A stretch of 7,180 nucleotides of DNA from an uncultured Collinsella sp. (GTDB lineage: Bacteria > Actinomycetota > Coriobacteriia > Coriobacteriales > Coriobacteriaceae). Shown in pieces: positions 1 to 5,549 of this stretch (positions are counted from its first letter, which is position 1; each line of letters begins with the position of its first letter). Where the stretch lies: positions 1 to 7,180 of the forward strand of contig CALHDP010000009.1 of the NCBI GenBank assembly GCA_938023085.1. The letters run 5' to 3'. The notes below the pieces were generated by a model. The model saw only the letters and a list, made by a program, of their open reading frames with translations. It searched no databases and was not told the DNA's origin. Position numbers and translations under genes: made by a program.

Positions 1-25
1 CTACCTGCGGGAACGATAGGCAACC

Positions 26-42
26 GGACACACATTCTGTCC
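26..42 (+). repeat. 17-base dyad repeat, copy 1
   Basis: Reads GGACACACATTCTGTCC. Its ends are complementary (GGACA and TGTCC around a 7-base centre), so it is both a direct repeat of the copy at 116-132 and a short dyad by itself. The flanks of the two copies are not alike. The function is unknown: an operator or an insertion-sequence end are both possible. No transposase is visible in the window. Confidence 0.6.
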
Positions 43-78
43 GAGCGGTTAAAAGCGGGCACGGAATTTAAACGGCTG

Positions 79-109
79 AAAAAGGGGCATCAACCTGCGC
101 CGATGCCCC
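79..109 (-). terminator. Probable rho-independent terminator, - strand
   Basis: GGGGCAT (84-90) pairs perfectly with ATGCCCC (103-109) across a 12-base loop. On the - strand the stem is followed directly by TTTTT (79-83); the + strand has no T run on its side. It could end the small secreted/membrane cassette as a second stop, or be left over from something no longer present. Confidence 0.5.
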
Positions 110-115
110 CAACGT

Positions 116-132
116 GGACACACATTTTGTCC
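116..132 (+). repeat. 17-base dyad repeat, copy 2
   Basis: Reads GGACACACATTTTGTCC, one base different from copy 1 and in the same orientation, starting exactly 90 bases further on. The hairpin at 79-109 lies between the copies. Apart from these items and the hairpin at 186-205, I see no gene in bases 1-239. Confidence 0.6.
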
Positions 133-185
133 TATAAGCCGCGACTTCCAAATGGGTGACTGCTGCTTGAAAAGCTATAGAAATA

Positions 186-205
186 GGGGCCGGTTTAACG
201 GCCCC
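186..205 (-). terminator. Hairpin terminator behind the small membrane gene
   Basis: GGGGCCG (186-192) pairs with CGGCCCC (199-205) around a 6-base loop. On the - strand the stem runs into TATTTCTATAG, which is T-rich but not a clean T tract. It sits 34 bases after the stop of the 34-residue gene, the usual place for an operon terminator. The + strand side has no T run. Confidence 0.55.
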
Positions 206-239
206 AAGCATCGCATAAATGGCATATACGTTTTATCAA

Positions 240-344
240 CTATTTCTTGTTTTTAACCCATTTGCAGATACGCCAAATAAGCACTCCGACGAGAATCCAA
301 ACGAGAGCGATCATAATGTCTGAGCGTGCAGGAATTGGGATCAT
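240..344 (-). CDS. 34-residue single-span membrane protein
   Basis: This short frame encodes 34 residues, from the start MIPIPARSDIM to the end CKWVKNKK. Residues 10-24 are an unbroken hydrophobic stretch (IMIALVWILVGVLIW). It is followed by a basic tail (R25, K28, K31, K33, K34), a typical single membrane span with a cytoplasmic positive end. A good Shine-Dalgarno (GAGGAA, 5 bases before ATG) supports translation. It starts 24 bases after the stop of the secreted-protein gene on the same strand and is followed by a hairpin terminator, so the two are probably co-transcribed. I do not recognise a family. Possible roles include a partner, immunity or anchoring peptide for the secreted neighbour; this is inference only. 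Confidence 0.6.
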   Translation of the reverse strand: MIPIPARSDIMIALVWILVGVLIWRICKWVKNKK

Positions 345-368
345 TGAACTTCCTCAATTGATGTGAGT

Positions 369-884
369 CTAGTTTGCATAGGTGTGGAGCGTGCTGCCTT
401 CCATGGTCGCTTGCAACACGGCGATACCGGACGTCATCCCCATCGATTCATAGTTGAGTCGATATGTCGCCTGTTTCGAGTTCCATATAAAGGACTCGTT
501 AGTTACCGTACAGCCGATAGTCGTATAGTTTTGTCCCCAAGCGCTGGTAATGAGCGAGTTCGCTATCTTGATCTTGAATTCGCGATAAATAAAAGGACTG
601 TTGTAATAGATAGTCCAAGTTCCAGATGCATTGTTGTAGTAACTGTCCCATATCAGGCTGGGCTCATTGGTTTTTTTAATTCCTATAACTGCAACGGTCC
701 CATCCTTAAGCTTGATTTGATGAGACTGCTCGGGACCTTTCGTTAAATCAAAATCTTGGGTTGCGCCAGAAATTGCGACAGCATCGCTTTCTGCAGCATA
801 AGCAGTCGAAGGGCTAAACGAGAAACATATCGGTAATATCAAAAGTATCGAGAGGAAAAACGAAGCTTTGAGTGTGCGTAACAC
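369..884 (-). CDS. Small secreted protein of unknown function
   Basis: From a GTG start the product is 171 residues. Residues 1-30 form a classic signal peptide: basic start (R3, K6), hydrophobic core ASFFLSILLILPICFSF, and AYA just before the likely cut, leaving a mature protein of about 141 residues. The cysteine in the leader is not in a lipobox, so this is not obviously a lipoprotein. The mature part has alternating aromatic/beta-like segments (LIWDSYY, GTWTIYY, SAWGQNY, SFIWNS) and one cysteine. The early FDLTKG motif and overall shape recall small secreted proteins labelled DUF5626, but that is memory and needs a profile search. An ATG five codons upstream (897-899) is possible. I prefer GTG because GGAGGT sits 7 bases before it, while the ATG has only a weak AGG. 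Base composition is clearly AT-richer than the biosynthesis genes, which suggests acquisition. Confidence 0.8.
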   Translation of the reverse strand: MLRTLKASFFLSILLILPICFSFSPSTAYAAESDAVAISGATQDFDLTKGPEQSHQIKLKDGTVAVIGIKKTNEPSLIWDSYYNNASGTWTIYYNSPFIYREFKIKIANSLITSAWGQNYTTIGCTVTNESFIWNSKQATYRLNYESMGMTSGIAVLQATMEGSTLHTYAN

Positions 885-917
885 TTTGACCACCTCCATA
901 CTGCGATGCCTAGTTAA

Positions 918-950
918 ATAGTAGCATAGATAAACAGTTTATTATGTAAC
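918..950 (-). promoter_or_regulatory. Candidate promoter with palindrome in the spacer
   Basis: Upstream of the secreted-protein gene the - strand reads GTTACA (945-950) as a possible -35, a 16-base spacer, then TATGCT (923-928) as a -10. An alternative extended -10 is TGC TACTAT (918-926). Inside the spacer lies a perfect 13-base palindrome, ATAAACAGTTTAT (930-942), well placed for a repressor. The hexamers match consensus only 4/6, so the promoter call is weak. The palindrome is certain. Confidence 0.35.
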
Positions 951-1033
951 CTAAAAAGTCCCTATCTGCCCGGCGCCCCTTCAAAGCGTGGGTCCCTGTA
1001 GACATCCTCAGCAAGGTAAACGCAGGAATGGTC

Positions 1034-1062
1034 GGGGTGTTCCCCTCAAAATTATTCCGCAG
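1034..1062 (-). repeat. Degenerate half-copy of the nested-hairpin element
   Basis: On the - strand this reads CTGCGGAATAATTTTGAGG and then GGAACACCCC. It parallels the last third of the element at 1142-1258 (CTGCGGATTGTTTTCAGG, then GGAAGCCCC). The matching first arm and inner stem cannot be found upstream, so it looks like a decayed or partial copy in the same orientation. The rest of 951-1141 holds no convincing gene. It contains a short GCTCC/GGAGC hairpin near 1084-1096. Confidence 0.45.
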
Positions 1063-1141
1063 CGCGAAGGCCTCTCGTCCGTGGCTCCGTTGGAGCACAA
1101 GATTAAATCAGCGAATGCGATTATCCTGTCGAGGCTGCGCA

Positions 1142-1258
1142 GGTCCCCTTGGGGCTTCCCCTGAAAACAATCCGCAGATCGAATTGCCCCGTCGCGCGAA
1201 GCGCACGACGGGGCAATTCATGATCGAGGACGTTTTCAGGGGAAGCCCCAAGGGGACC
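1142..1258 (-). repeat. Nested long hairpin element A, 3' of thrB
   Basis: The outer arms 1142-1168 and 1232-1258 are perfect 27-base inverted repeats. The inner arms 1181-1194 and 1206-1219 are perfect over 14 bases (GAATTGCCCCGTCG), with a small GCGC-TTC-GCGC tip. Read on the - strand, the sense of thrB, the segments between stems are GTCCTCGATCAT and GATCTGCGGATT. Both are almost identical to those of the element at 6592-6717. GATC on one side can pair with GATC on the other. It begins 23 bases after the thrB stop. There is no T run after either foot, so it is not a standard rho-independent terminator. Options are a structured 3' UTR RNA, a REP/MITE-like mobile hairpin, or an mRNA 3' end protector. 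Confidence 0.85.
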
Positions 1259-1281
1259 GGTGAGAGCAATGAGGCAGGGCG

Positions 1282-2163
1282 CTACAGGTACTCGATTTGA
1301 GCGCCCTCGGTGTCGCACGTCAGAATGTGCGTGTCACACTTGGGGAACTGTTCACGCAGTTTGACCTGCAGGAACTTTGCCACGATGGTGTCGTCGGTCA
1401 CAGCCATGAGGGTCGAGCCCGAGCCGCTAATCCAGATGGTCTTAGCGCCGCCGTTAAGGCAGGTGTCGCGCACGGCGTTGTAGTCGGGGATCAGGCGGCG
1501 ACGATAGGGCTCCTGGATGCGGTCGTCGTTGGCGGCGGCAATCAGGTCCAGGTCACCAGTCTCCAAGCCGCGCGTCATGCCGGCGATGCGGCCCATCTGC
1601 CACACGGCGGTGGAGAGTGGAATCTCCTGCGGCACGACCTTGCGTGCCTCGCTCGTGTGCACCTCGTAAGGTGGAATCACGGTAATAAAACGCAAACGAT
1701 CGCTCACCTCGTAGCGCAGGCACTGGGGGAGCGAATCGGTCGGCGTAAAGGAGCAGACGGCGCCGCCCAGGATAGCGGGGGCGACGTTATCGGGATGGCC
1801 CTCGACCTCGGTGGCGATGCGGACGAGCTCGGCGCGGTCGACGGTATGGCCCGTCAACGCGGCGGCAGCCATGATGCCGGCGACGACGCAGGTGGAGCTG
1901 GAGCCCAGGCCGCGGGCGACGGGCACGTCGGTCTGGATGTCGATGGCAACGGGAAAAGCCGGCTCGCCCCATGCGGCCAGCGCATCGATAAAGCTCACAT
2001 AGACCAGGTTGTTCTCGTTTTGGAACTCTTCGGGGCAGCCCGTGATGGTGAGCTTGTCGGCGCGCTCAAAGGTAAAGTGCGAGTAGAGGCTGACGGCCAT
2101 GCCGAGGGTGTCGTAGCCGATGCCTAGGTTGGCGCTGGTTGCTGGGACGGTGATTTTGATCAT
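1282..2163 (-). CDS. thrB: Homoserine kinase
   Basis: Phosphorylates L-homoserine with ATP to O-phospho-L-homoserine, the step before threonine synthase, in the cytoplasm. The 293-residue length fits the family (about 290-310). It is a GHMP-type kinase. The N-terminal motif PATSANLGIGYDTLG is at 7-21, the glycine/serine-rich ATP loop PVARGLGSSS at 81-90, the EGHPDNVAPAILGG motif at 121-134, and the C-terminal GSGSTLMAV motif at 247-255. I start at the ATG at 2161-2163 because AGGAGG lies 6 bases upstream and the protein begins directly with the family's usual N-terminus. A longer reading to 2235 has no ribosome site and adds 24 unrelated residues. It lies downstream of thrC on the same strand, but a strong terminator and a long hairpin separate them, so thrB may need read-through or its own, unseen promoter. 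No canonical terminator follows; element A does. Confidence 0.96.
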   Translation of the reverse strand: MIKITVPATSANLGIGYDTLGMAVSLYSHFTFERADKLTITGCPEEFQNENNLVYVSFIDALAAWGEPAFPVAIDIQTDVPVARGLGSSSTCVVAGIMAAAALTGHTVDRAELVRIATEVEGHPDNVAPAILGGAVCSFTPTDSLPQCLRYEVSDRLRFITVIPPYEVHTSEARKVVPQEIPLSTAVWQMGRIAGMTRGLETGDLDLIAAANDDRIQEPYRRRLIPDYNAVRDTCLNGGAKTIWISGSGSTLMAVTDDTIVAKFLQVKLREQFPKCDTHILTCDTEGAQIEYL

Positions 2164-2177
2164 GTGGGTCCTCCTGG

Positions 2178-2289
2178 GCGGGTCTGGCCGTTTAGTTCGC
2201 TGCTCGGGCAGTCCTGGCTCGCTCGGAAAGCACATTAAGTGCTTTCCGGCTCGTGCGGAACTCGCGACGAACTAAACGGCCAGACCCGC
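2178..2289 (+). repeat. Nested long hairpin element B, thrC-thrB gap
   Basis: The outer arms 2178-2199 and 2268-2289 are perfect 22-base inverted repeats (the left begins GCGGGTCTGGCCG). The inner stem CGGAAAGCAC / GTGCTTTCCG (2224-2233 and 2239-2248) has a 5-base loop. On the + strand GTCCT (2211-2215) precedes the inner stem and TGCGGA (2254-2259) follows it. This is the same order of boxes as in the elements at 1142-1258 and 6592-6717, so B may be a divergent member, here antisense to its gene neighbours. Its thrB-proximal foot ends two bases from the thrB Shine-Dalgarno (2170-2175). In a thrB leader transcript it could therefore affect translation or stability. Confidence 0.8.
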
Positions 2290-2315
2290 TCGCTTGTTCG
2301 TCATCATCCCAAAAG

Positions 2316-2352
2316 CTAAATAAAAAGAAGGTGCGCCGGCTTTCGCCGGCGC
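2316..2352 (-). terminator. Rho-independent terminator of thrC
   Basis: GCGCCGGC (2333-2340) pairs perfectly with GCCGGCGC (2345-2352). On the - strand the loop is GAAA, and the stem is followed after ACC by TTCTTTTTATTT. The stem begins 12 bases after the thrC stop. This is the clearest terminator in the window and implies that thrC transcription largely ends before thrB. Confidence 0.9.
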
Positions 2353-2364
2353 TTAATAAGGGAT

Positions 2365-3882
2365 CTAGTTGGTGCTCATTCGTTTTGCTGCGGACTCGAC
2401 GTAGCCGGCCATCTCGTCGACGTCGCAGACGTCTTCGAAGCGGACGGGCTTGGATTCGAGTTCGGCGAGCTGGGTCGGGGCGACCGTGTTGGTGGCCTGC
2501 TCGAGCACGCGCATGGCCTCAAAGTCGTCCTCGGGAACGTCGAGCCCCAGGGCGTCGCAGCAGGCGCGCGGAAACTTGTAGGGGCTGGCGGTCGAAAGCA
2601 GCACACGGGCCTTGGCGCCCTCGGCGGGAGCGACCTTTTCAAAGACGTGATAGCCGCAAGCAGTGTGCGGGTCGATTACGTAGCCGTTCGCATCCCAGCA
2701 GCTCTTGATGGCAGCGCGGACTTCGTCTTCGCTGGCCCAACCGCAGCCAAAGACGCTCTGAATCTTTGCCAGCAGGTCGGCGGGAACCTCGTAGCGACCA
2801 GTCTGTGCCAGCTGCTCCATAAGGCCGGCAACGAGTTCGCAGTCGCCATCGGACAGGAAGTACAGCATGCGCTCCAGGTTAGAGCTGATGAGGATATCCA
2901 TCGACGGCGAGATGGTGGTGAAGAACGGACGGTTGCGGTCGTAGACGCCGGTGGTCAGGAAGTCGGCGAGCACGTTGTTCTTGTCGCTGGCCACGACGAG
3001 TTTGGCGACGGGCAGACCCATGCGCTTGGCGTAGTAGCCGGCCAAGATATCGCCAAAGTTGCCGGTGGGCACACAGAACTCCACGGCGTCGCCGGCCTCG
3101 ATGGCGCCGGCGCGCAGCAACTGCGCATAGGCGGCAAAGTAGTAGACGACCTGCGGTACCAGACGGCCGACATTGATGGAGTTGGCGCTCGAAAGCACCG
3201 TGCCAGCAGCCTCCAGGCGCTCGGCAAGCTCCTTATCGGCAAAGATGCGCTTGACGGCACTCTGGGCATCGTCGAAGTTGCCGCGGATGCCGCAGACGGC
3301 GACGTTATCGCCCTCCTGTGTGGACATCTGCAGGTTCTGGACGCGGCTGACCTTGCCCTCGGGATAAAAGACGGTGATGCCCGTGCCCGGAGCGTCGGCA
3401 AAACCGGCGAGTGCGGCCTTGCCGGTGTCGCCCGACGTGGCGGTGACGATCATGATGCGCTCGGCGCCGCCGTCCTTGGCGGAAGTGCGGGCCATCAGAC
3501 GGGGGAGCATCTGCAGGGCGACGTCCTTGAAGGCGCTTGTGGGGCCGCCAAAGAGCTCCATCACATAGGTCTGAGGGGCGTCGGCGCTCGGTGCTGCGTT
3601 AAGTTTGACGAGTGGTGTGACCTCTTCGCTCGCGAACGTGCCGCGGTAAGCCTCATTCACGCAGGCCGAAATTTCTTCGTCCGTGTAATCGTTCAGTAAC
3701 ATTCCCAACACATTTTGAGCGATTTCAAAGTACGATTTATCGGCAAGCGAGCTGATATCGACCTGCTGGGTGCCAAGCTCGTCCGAGACAAACAAACCCC
3801 CGTCGGGAGCTATGCCGGTGCGGATTGCCACCTTACTTGAGCATGATAAAGTGCGTCCTCGTGTACTATGATAAGTTCCCAT
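2365..3882 (-). CDS. thrC: Threonine synthase
   Basis: Pyridoxal-phosphate enzyme converting O-phospho-L-homoserine to L-threonine plus phosphate, the last step of threonine synthesis. It has 505 residues, typical of the longer bacterial/fungal-type threonine synthases. The N-terminal YHSTRGRTLSC and APDGGLF (4-31) fit this class. GGPTSAFKD (112-120) carries the cofactor lysine K119. ATSGDTGKAA (148-157) is the phosphate-binding region, and PTGNFGDILAGYYAKRMGLP (272-291) is the usual glycine-rich signature. The start at 3880-3882 has GAGGAG 9 bases upstream. An ATG 15 codons further out (3925-3927) lacks a ribosome site. It is divergent from lysC across 104 bases, is followed by a strong terminator, and lies upstream of thrB, which supplies its substrate. 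No frameshift or missing catalytic residue is seen. Confidence 0.97.
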   Translation of the reverse strand: MGTYHSTRGRTLSCSSKVAIRTGIAPDGGLFVSDELGTQQVDISSLADKSYFEIAQNVLGMLLNDYTDEEISACVNEAYRGTFASEEVTPLVKLNAAPSADAPQTYVMELFGGPTSAFKDVALQMLPRLMARTSAKDGGAERIMIVTATSGDTGKAALAGFADAPGTGITVFYPEGKVSRVQNLQMSTQEGDNVAVCGIRGNFDDAQSAVKRIFADKELAERLEAAGTVLSSANSINVGRLVPQVVYYFAAYAQLLRAGAIEAGDAVEFCVPTGNFGDILAGYYAKRMGLPVAKLVVASDKNNVLADFLTTGVYDRNRPFFTTISPSMDILISSNLERMLYFLSDGDCELVAGLMEQLAQTGRYEVPADLLAKIQSVFGCGWASEDEVRAAIKSCWDANGYVIDPHTACGYHVFEKVAPAEGAKARVLLSTASPYKFPRACCDALGLDVPEDDFEAMRVLEQATNTVAPTQLAELESKPVRFEDVCDVDEMAGYVESAAKRMSTN

Positions 3883-3986
3883 ATAACAGTGCTCCTCGGA
3901 TACCTTGGTCCCAATCGGTGAAACCATGGTATCAGAGCGCGCAAAACAGGTTCGCAGAGGCTTTTTAGAAAGGTAACCTCCAGCCC
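3883..3986. promoter_or_regulatory. Divergent thrC/lysC control region with dyad
   Basis: These 104 bases must hold promoters for both directions unless transcription enters from elsewhere. GATACCTTGG (3899-3908) and CCATGGTATC (3924-3933) form an inverted repeat matching at 9 of 10 positions around a 15-base centre, a good shape for an operator shared by both genes. The same nine bases, 3926-3934, read as a weak extended -10 on either strand (TGG TATCAG on +, TGA TACCAT on -). No convincing -35 boxes accompany them. No leader peptide or known riboswitch is recognised. Confidence 0.4.
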
Positions 3987-5375
3987 ATGATTAAGATTGC
4001 CAAGTTTGGCGGCTCGTCGGTCGCCGACGCCGAACACTTCAAAAAGATCAAGGCCATCGTCGACGCCGACCCTGCCCGCCGTTTTGTGGTGGTTTCCGCC
4101 TGCGGCCGCCGCTTTAAGGGCGACACCAAGGTGACCGACCTGCTCTACCTGGTTAACGCGCACGTTAAGTACCACGTGTCGTGCGAGGAACTGCTCGAGG
4201 ACATTGGCCAGCGCTATTTTGATATCGCTGACGAGCTGGGGCTCACCTATCCCATCCGCGAGGAGTTCGCGGCCTTTGCCGAGCGCGCTCGCTCGGGCGG
4301 CTACTCCACCGAGGAACTGGTGAGTCGCGGCGAGTACTTCACCGCTCGCCTGATGGCCGAGTACCTGGGCCTGCCGTTCCTGGATGCCGCGACGGTTGTG
4401 GCGTTCCATCACGACGGTACGCTCAGCATGAACCGCACCTCCGAGCTGGTGCAGGAGTACGGTCAGCAGGGCGGCTTTGTTATGCCCGGTTTCTACGGCG
4501 CGACGCGTGAGGGCCAGATCAAGCTGCTCGACCGTGGCGGCGGCGATATCTCGGGCTCGATTTTGGCTAAGTGCCTGGGCGCCGACCTTTACGAGAACTG
4601 GACCGACGTCTCGGGCTTCTATTCTGCCGATCCGCGTATTGTTCCCGAGGCTCAGCCTATTGCGCGCGTTACCTACGAGGAGCTGCGCGAGCTTTCGTAC
4701 ATGGGCGCAAGCGTCCTGCACGAGGAGGCCGTGTTCCCCGTGCGCGAGGCGGGCATTCCGCTGGTCATCAAGAACACCAATGCGCCGCAGGACCCTGGCA
4801 CCATCATTAGCGAGACGGCTGATGAGGGCGAGGCAGAGCCCATCATTACCGGCGTGACCGGCAAGCGCGGTTTTGTCGCCATCAACGTGGCCCGCGACCG
4901 CACCAAGCCGCGCGTCGGCTTTATGCGCCGCGCGCTTTCGGTCTTCGAGCGCTATGACGTTTCCGTCGAGCATATGCCCACCGGCGTCGACCGCTTTGGC
5001 GCCGTGGTGCAGGAGCAGGATGTGCACGATTCACTGTACTCGCTCGTGGGCGACATTCAGCAGGAGGTCGAGCCGCTCGAGATCGAGGTTGTCGAGGGCC
5101 TGGCACTCATCGCGACCGTCGGCCGTAACCTGCGCGGTCGTGCCGGCATCTCGGGCCACCTGTTTGGCATGCTTGGCCAGGCTGGCGTGAGCGTGCGTAT
5201 GATTTCGCAGAGCTGCGACGAGATCAATATCATCATCGGTGTGGAGGAGAAGGACTTTGATCTGGCGATTCAGACCATTTACCGCGCCTTCTCCGACGAG
5301 AACGGCATTGTGAAGGTCTCCGATCTGGAGGCTCCCGCGCCGGTCGATCCCGCCCTGGCCGCGCTCCATAAGTAG
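3987..5375 (+). CDS. lysC: Aspartate kinase, class III-like
   Basis: Phosphorylates L-aspartate to 4-phospho-L-aspartate, the entry and usual feedback point of the lysine/threonine/methionine pathway. It has 462 residues, the length of single-function class III enzymes (the E. coli LysC / Bacillus YclM type), whose texture it resembles (KFGGSSV, VVVSACGRRFKGDTKVTDLL). KFGGSS is at 5-10, SRGEYFTARLMAEYL at 113-127, DRGGGDISGSILAKCLGADL at 182-201, WTDVSGFYSADPRIV at 205-219, and SYMGASVLHEEAVFPV at 237-252. Two C-terminal ACT regulatory repeats follow, at about 296-342 and 373-435; end-product binding there is expected from the family. The usual GRGGSD loop reads DRGGGD. The start fits the family N-terminus, but the nearest Shine-Dalgarno (AAAGG, 3969-3973) is 13 bases away, longer than normal. 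asd follows 174 bases later on the same strand. Confidence 0.96.
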   Translation: MIKIAKFGGSSVADAEHFKKIKAIVDADPARRFVVVSACGRRFKGDTKVTDLLYLVNAHVKYHVSCEELLEDIGQRYFDIADELGLTYPIREEFAAFAERARSGGYSTEELVSRGEYFTARLMAEYLGLPFLDAATVVAFHHDGTLSMNRTSELVQEYGQQGGFVMPGFYGATREGQIKLLDRGGGDISGSILAKCLGADLYENWTDVSGFYSADPRIVPEAQPIARVTYEELRELSYMGASVLHEEAVFPVREAGIPLVIKNTNAPQDPGTIISETADEGEAEPIITGVTGKRGFVAINVARDRTKPRVGFMRRALSVFERYDVSVEHMPTGVDRFGAVVQEQDVHDSLYSLVGDIQQEVEPLEIEVVEGLALIATVGRNLRGRAGISGHLFGMLGQAGVSVRMISQSCDEINIIIGVEEKDFDLAIQTIYRAFSDENGIVKVSDLEAPAPVDPALAALHK

Positions 5376-5420
5376 CTGCCATCCCGGTGGATTTTTGGGA
5401 CAAGTGCCAATAATCTAGTG

Positions 5421-5479
5421 CGGGGCGTTTCGTTTCGGTTTCGTTTCGACGGGGCGGGTTTCGTGTCCGCCCCGTTCTT
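5421..5479 (+). terminator. Hairpin with two competing 5' arms ahead of asd
   Basis: ACGGGGCGG (5449-5457) pairs perfectly with CCGCCCCGT (5467-5475) across nine bases, followed by TCTTGTAT, giving a terminator-like shape. CGGGGCG also occurs at 5421-5427 and could pair with the same 3' arm instead, separated by a run of TTTCG repeats. Two arms competing for one partner is the layout of an attenuator, but no leader peptide or ligand pocket is recognised. It could simply end lysC transcripts in part. TATACA (5481-5486), just after it, could be a -10 for asd, without a good -35. Confidence 0.5.
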
Positions 5480-5549
5480 GTATACACTGGCAACAACAAT
5501 CGGCCTGCTCGGCGTGCGGGCAAAAGCCATAACCTTTAAAGGGGGAAGC

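Noticed and set aside
115..138. TGGACA plus TATAAG as a + strand promoter
   Set aside because: Hexamers look good but the spacing is only 12 bases and no + strand gene follows.
363..746. 127-residue + strand frame opposite the secreted protein
   Set aside because: The - strand frame has a clear signal peptide, ribosome site and downstream partner; the + frame has none of these.
910..1098. 62-residue - strand frame starting at GTG
   Set aside because: No Shine-Dalgarno, runs through the half-copy repeat and through the candidate promoter of the next gene. The FEGNTPTIP / HALKGRRADRDF region feels like a translated intergenic repeat, but I cannot confirm that.
1142..1258. Element A as an ordinary rho-independent terminator
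   Set aside because: The stem is long and perfect, but neither side is followed by a T run, and the nested conserved boxes are not explained by a simple terminator.
1297..2127. 276-residue open frame antisense to thrB
   Set aside because: The opposite strand carries all GHMP kinase motifs. The antisense product is alanine/glycine/aspartate-rich without family features, a usual effect of high G+C third positions.
2647..3699. 350-residue open frame antisense to thrC
   Set aside because: Overlaps intact thrC entirely and has composition typical of a mirror of codon bias; no ribosome site or motif.
3810..5027. 405-residue open frame antisense to lysC
   Set aside because: Mirror of lysC codon bias that would also run across the divergent promoter region; no recognisable domain.
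5376..5400. ATCC/GGAT hairpin followed by TTTTT as lysC terminator
   Set aside because: Only four base pairs; too weak to call. The hairpin at 5449-5475 is better.
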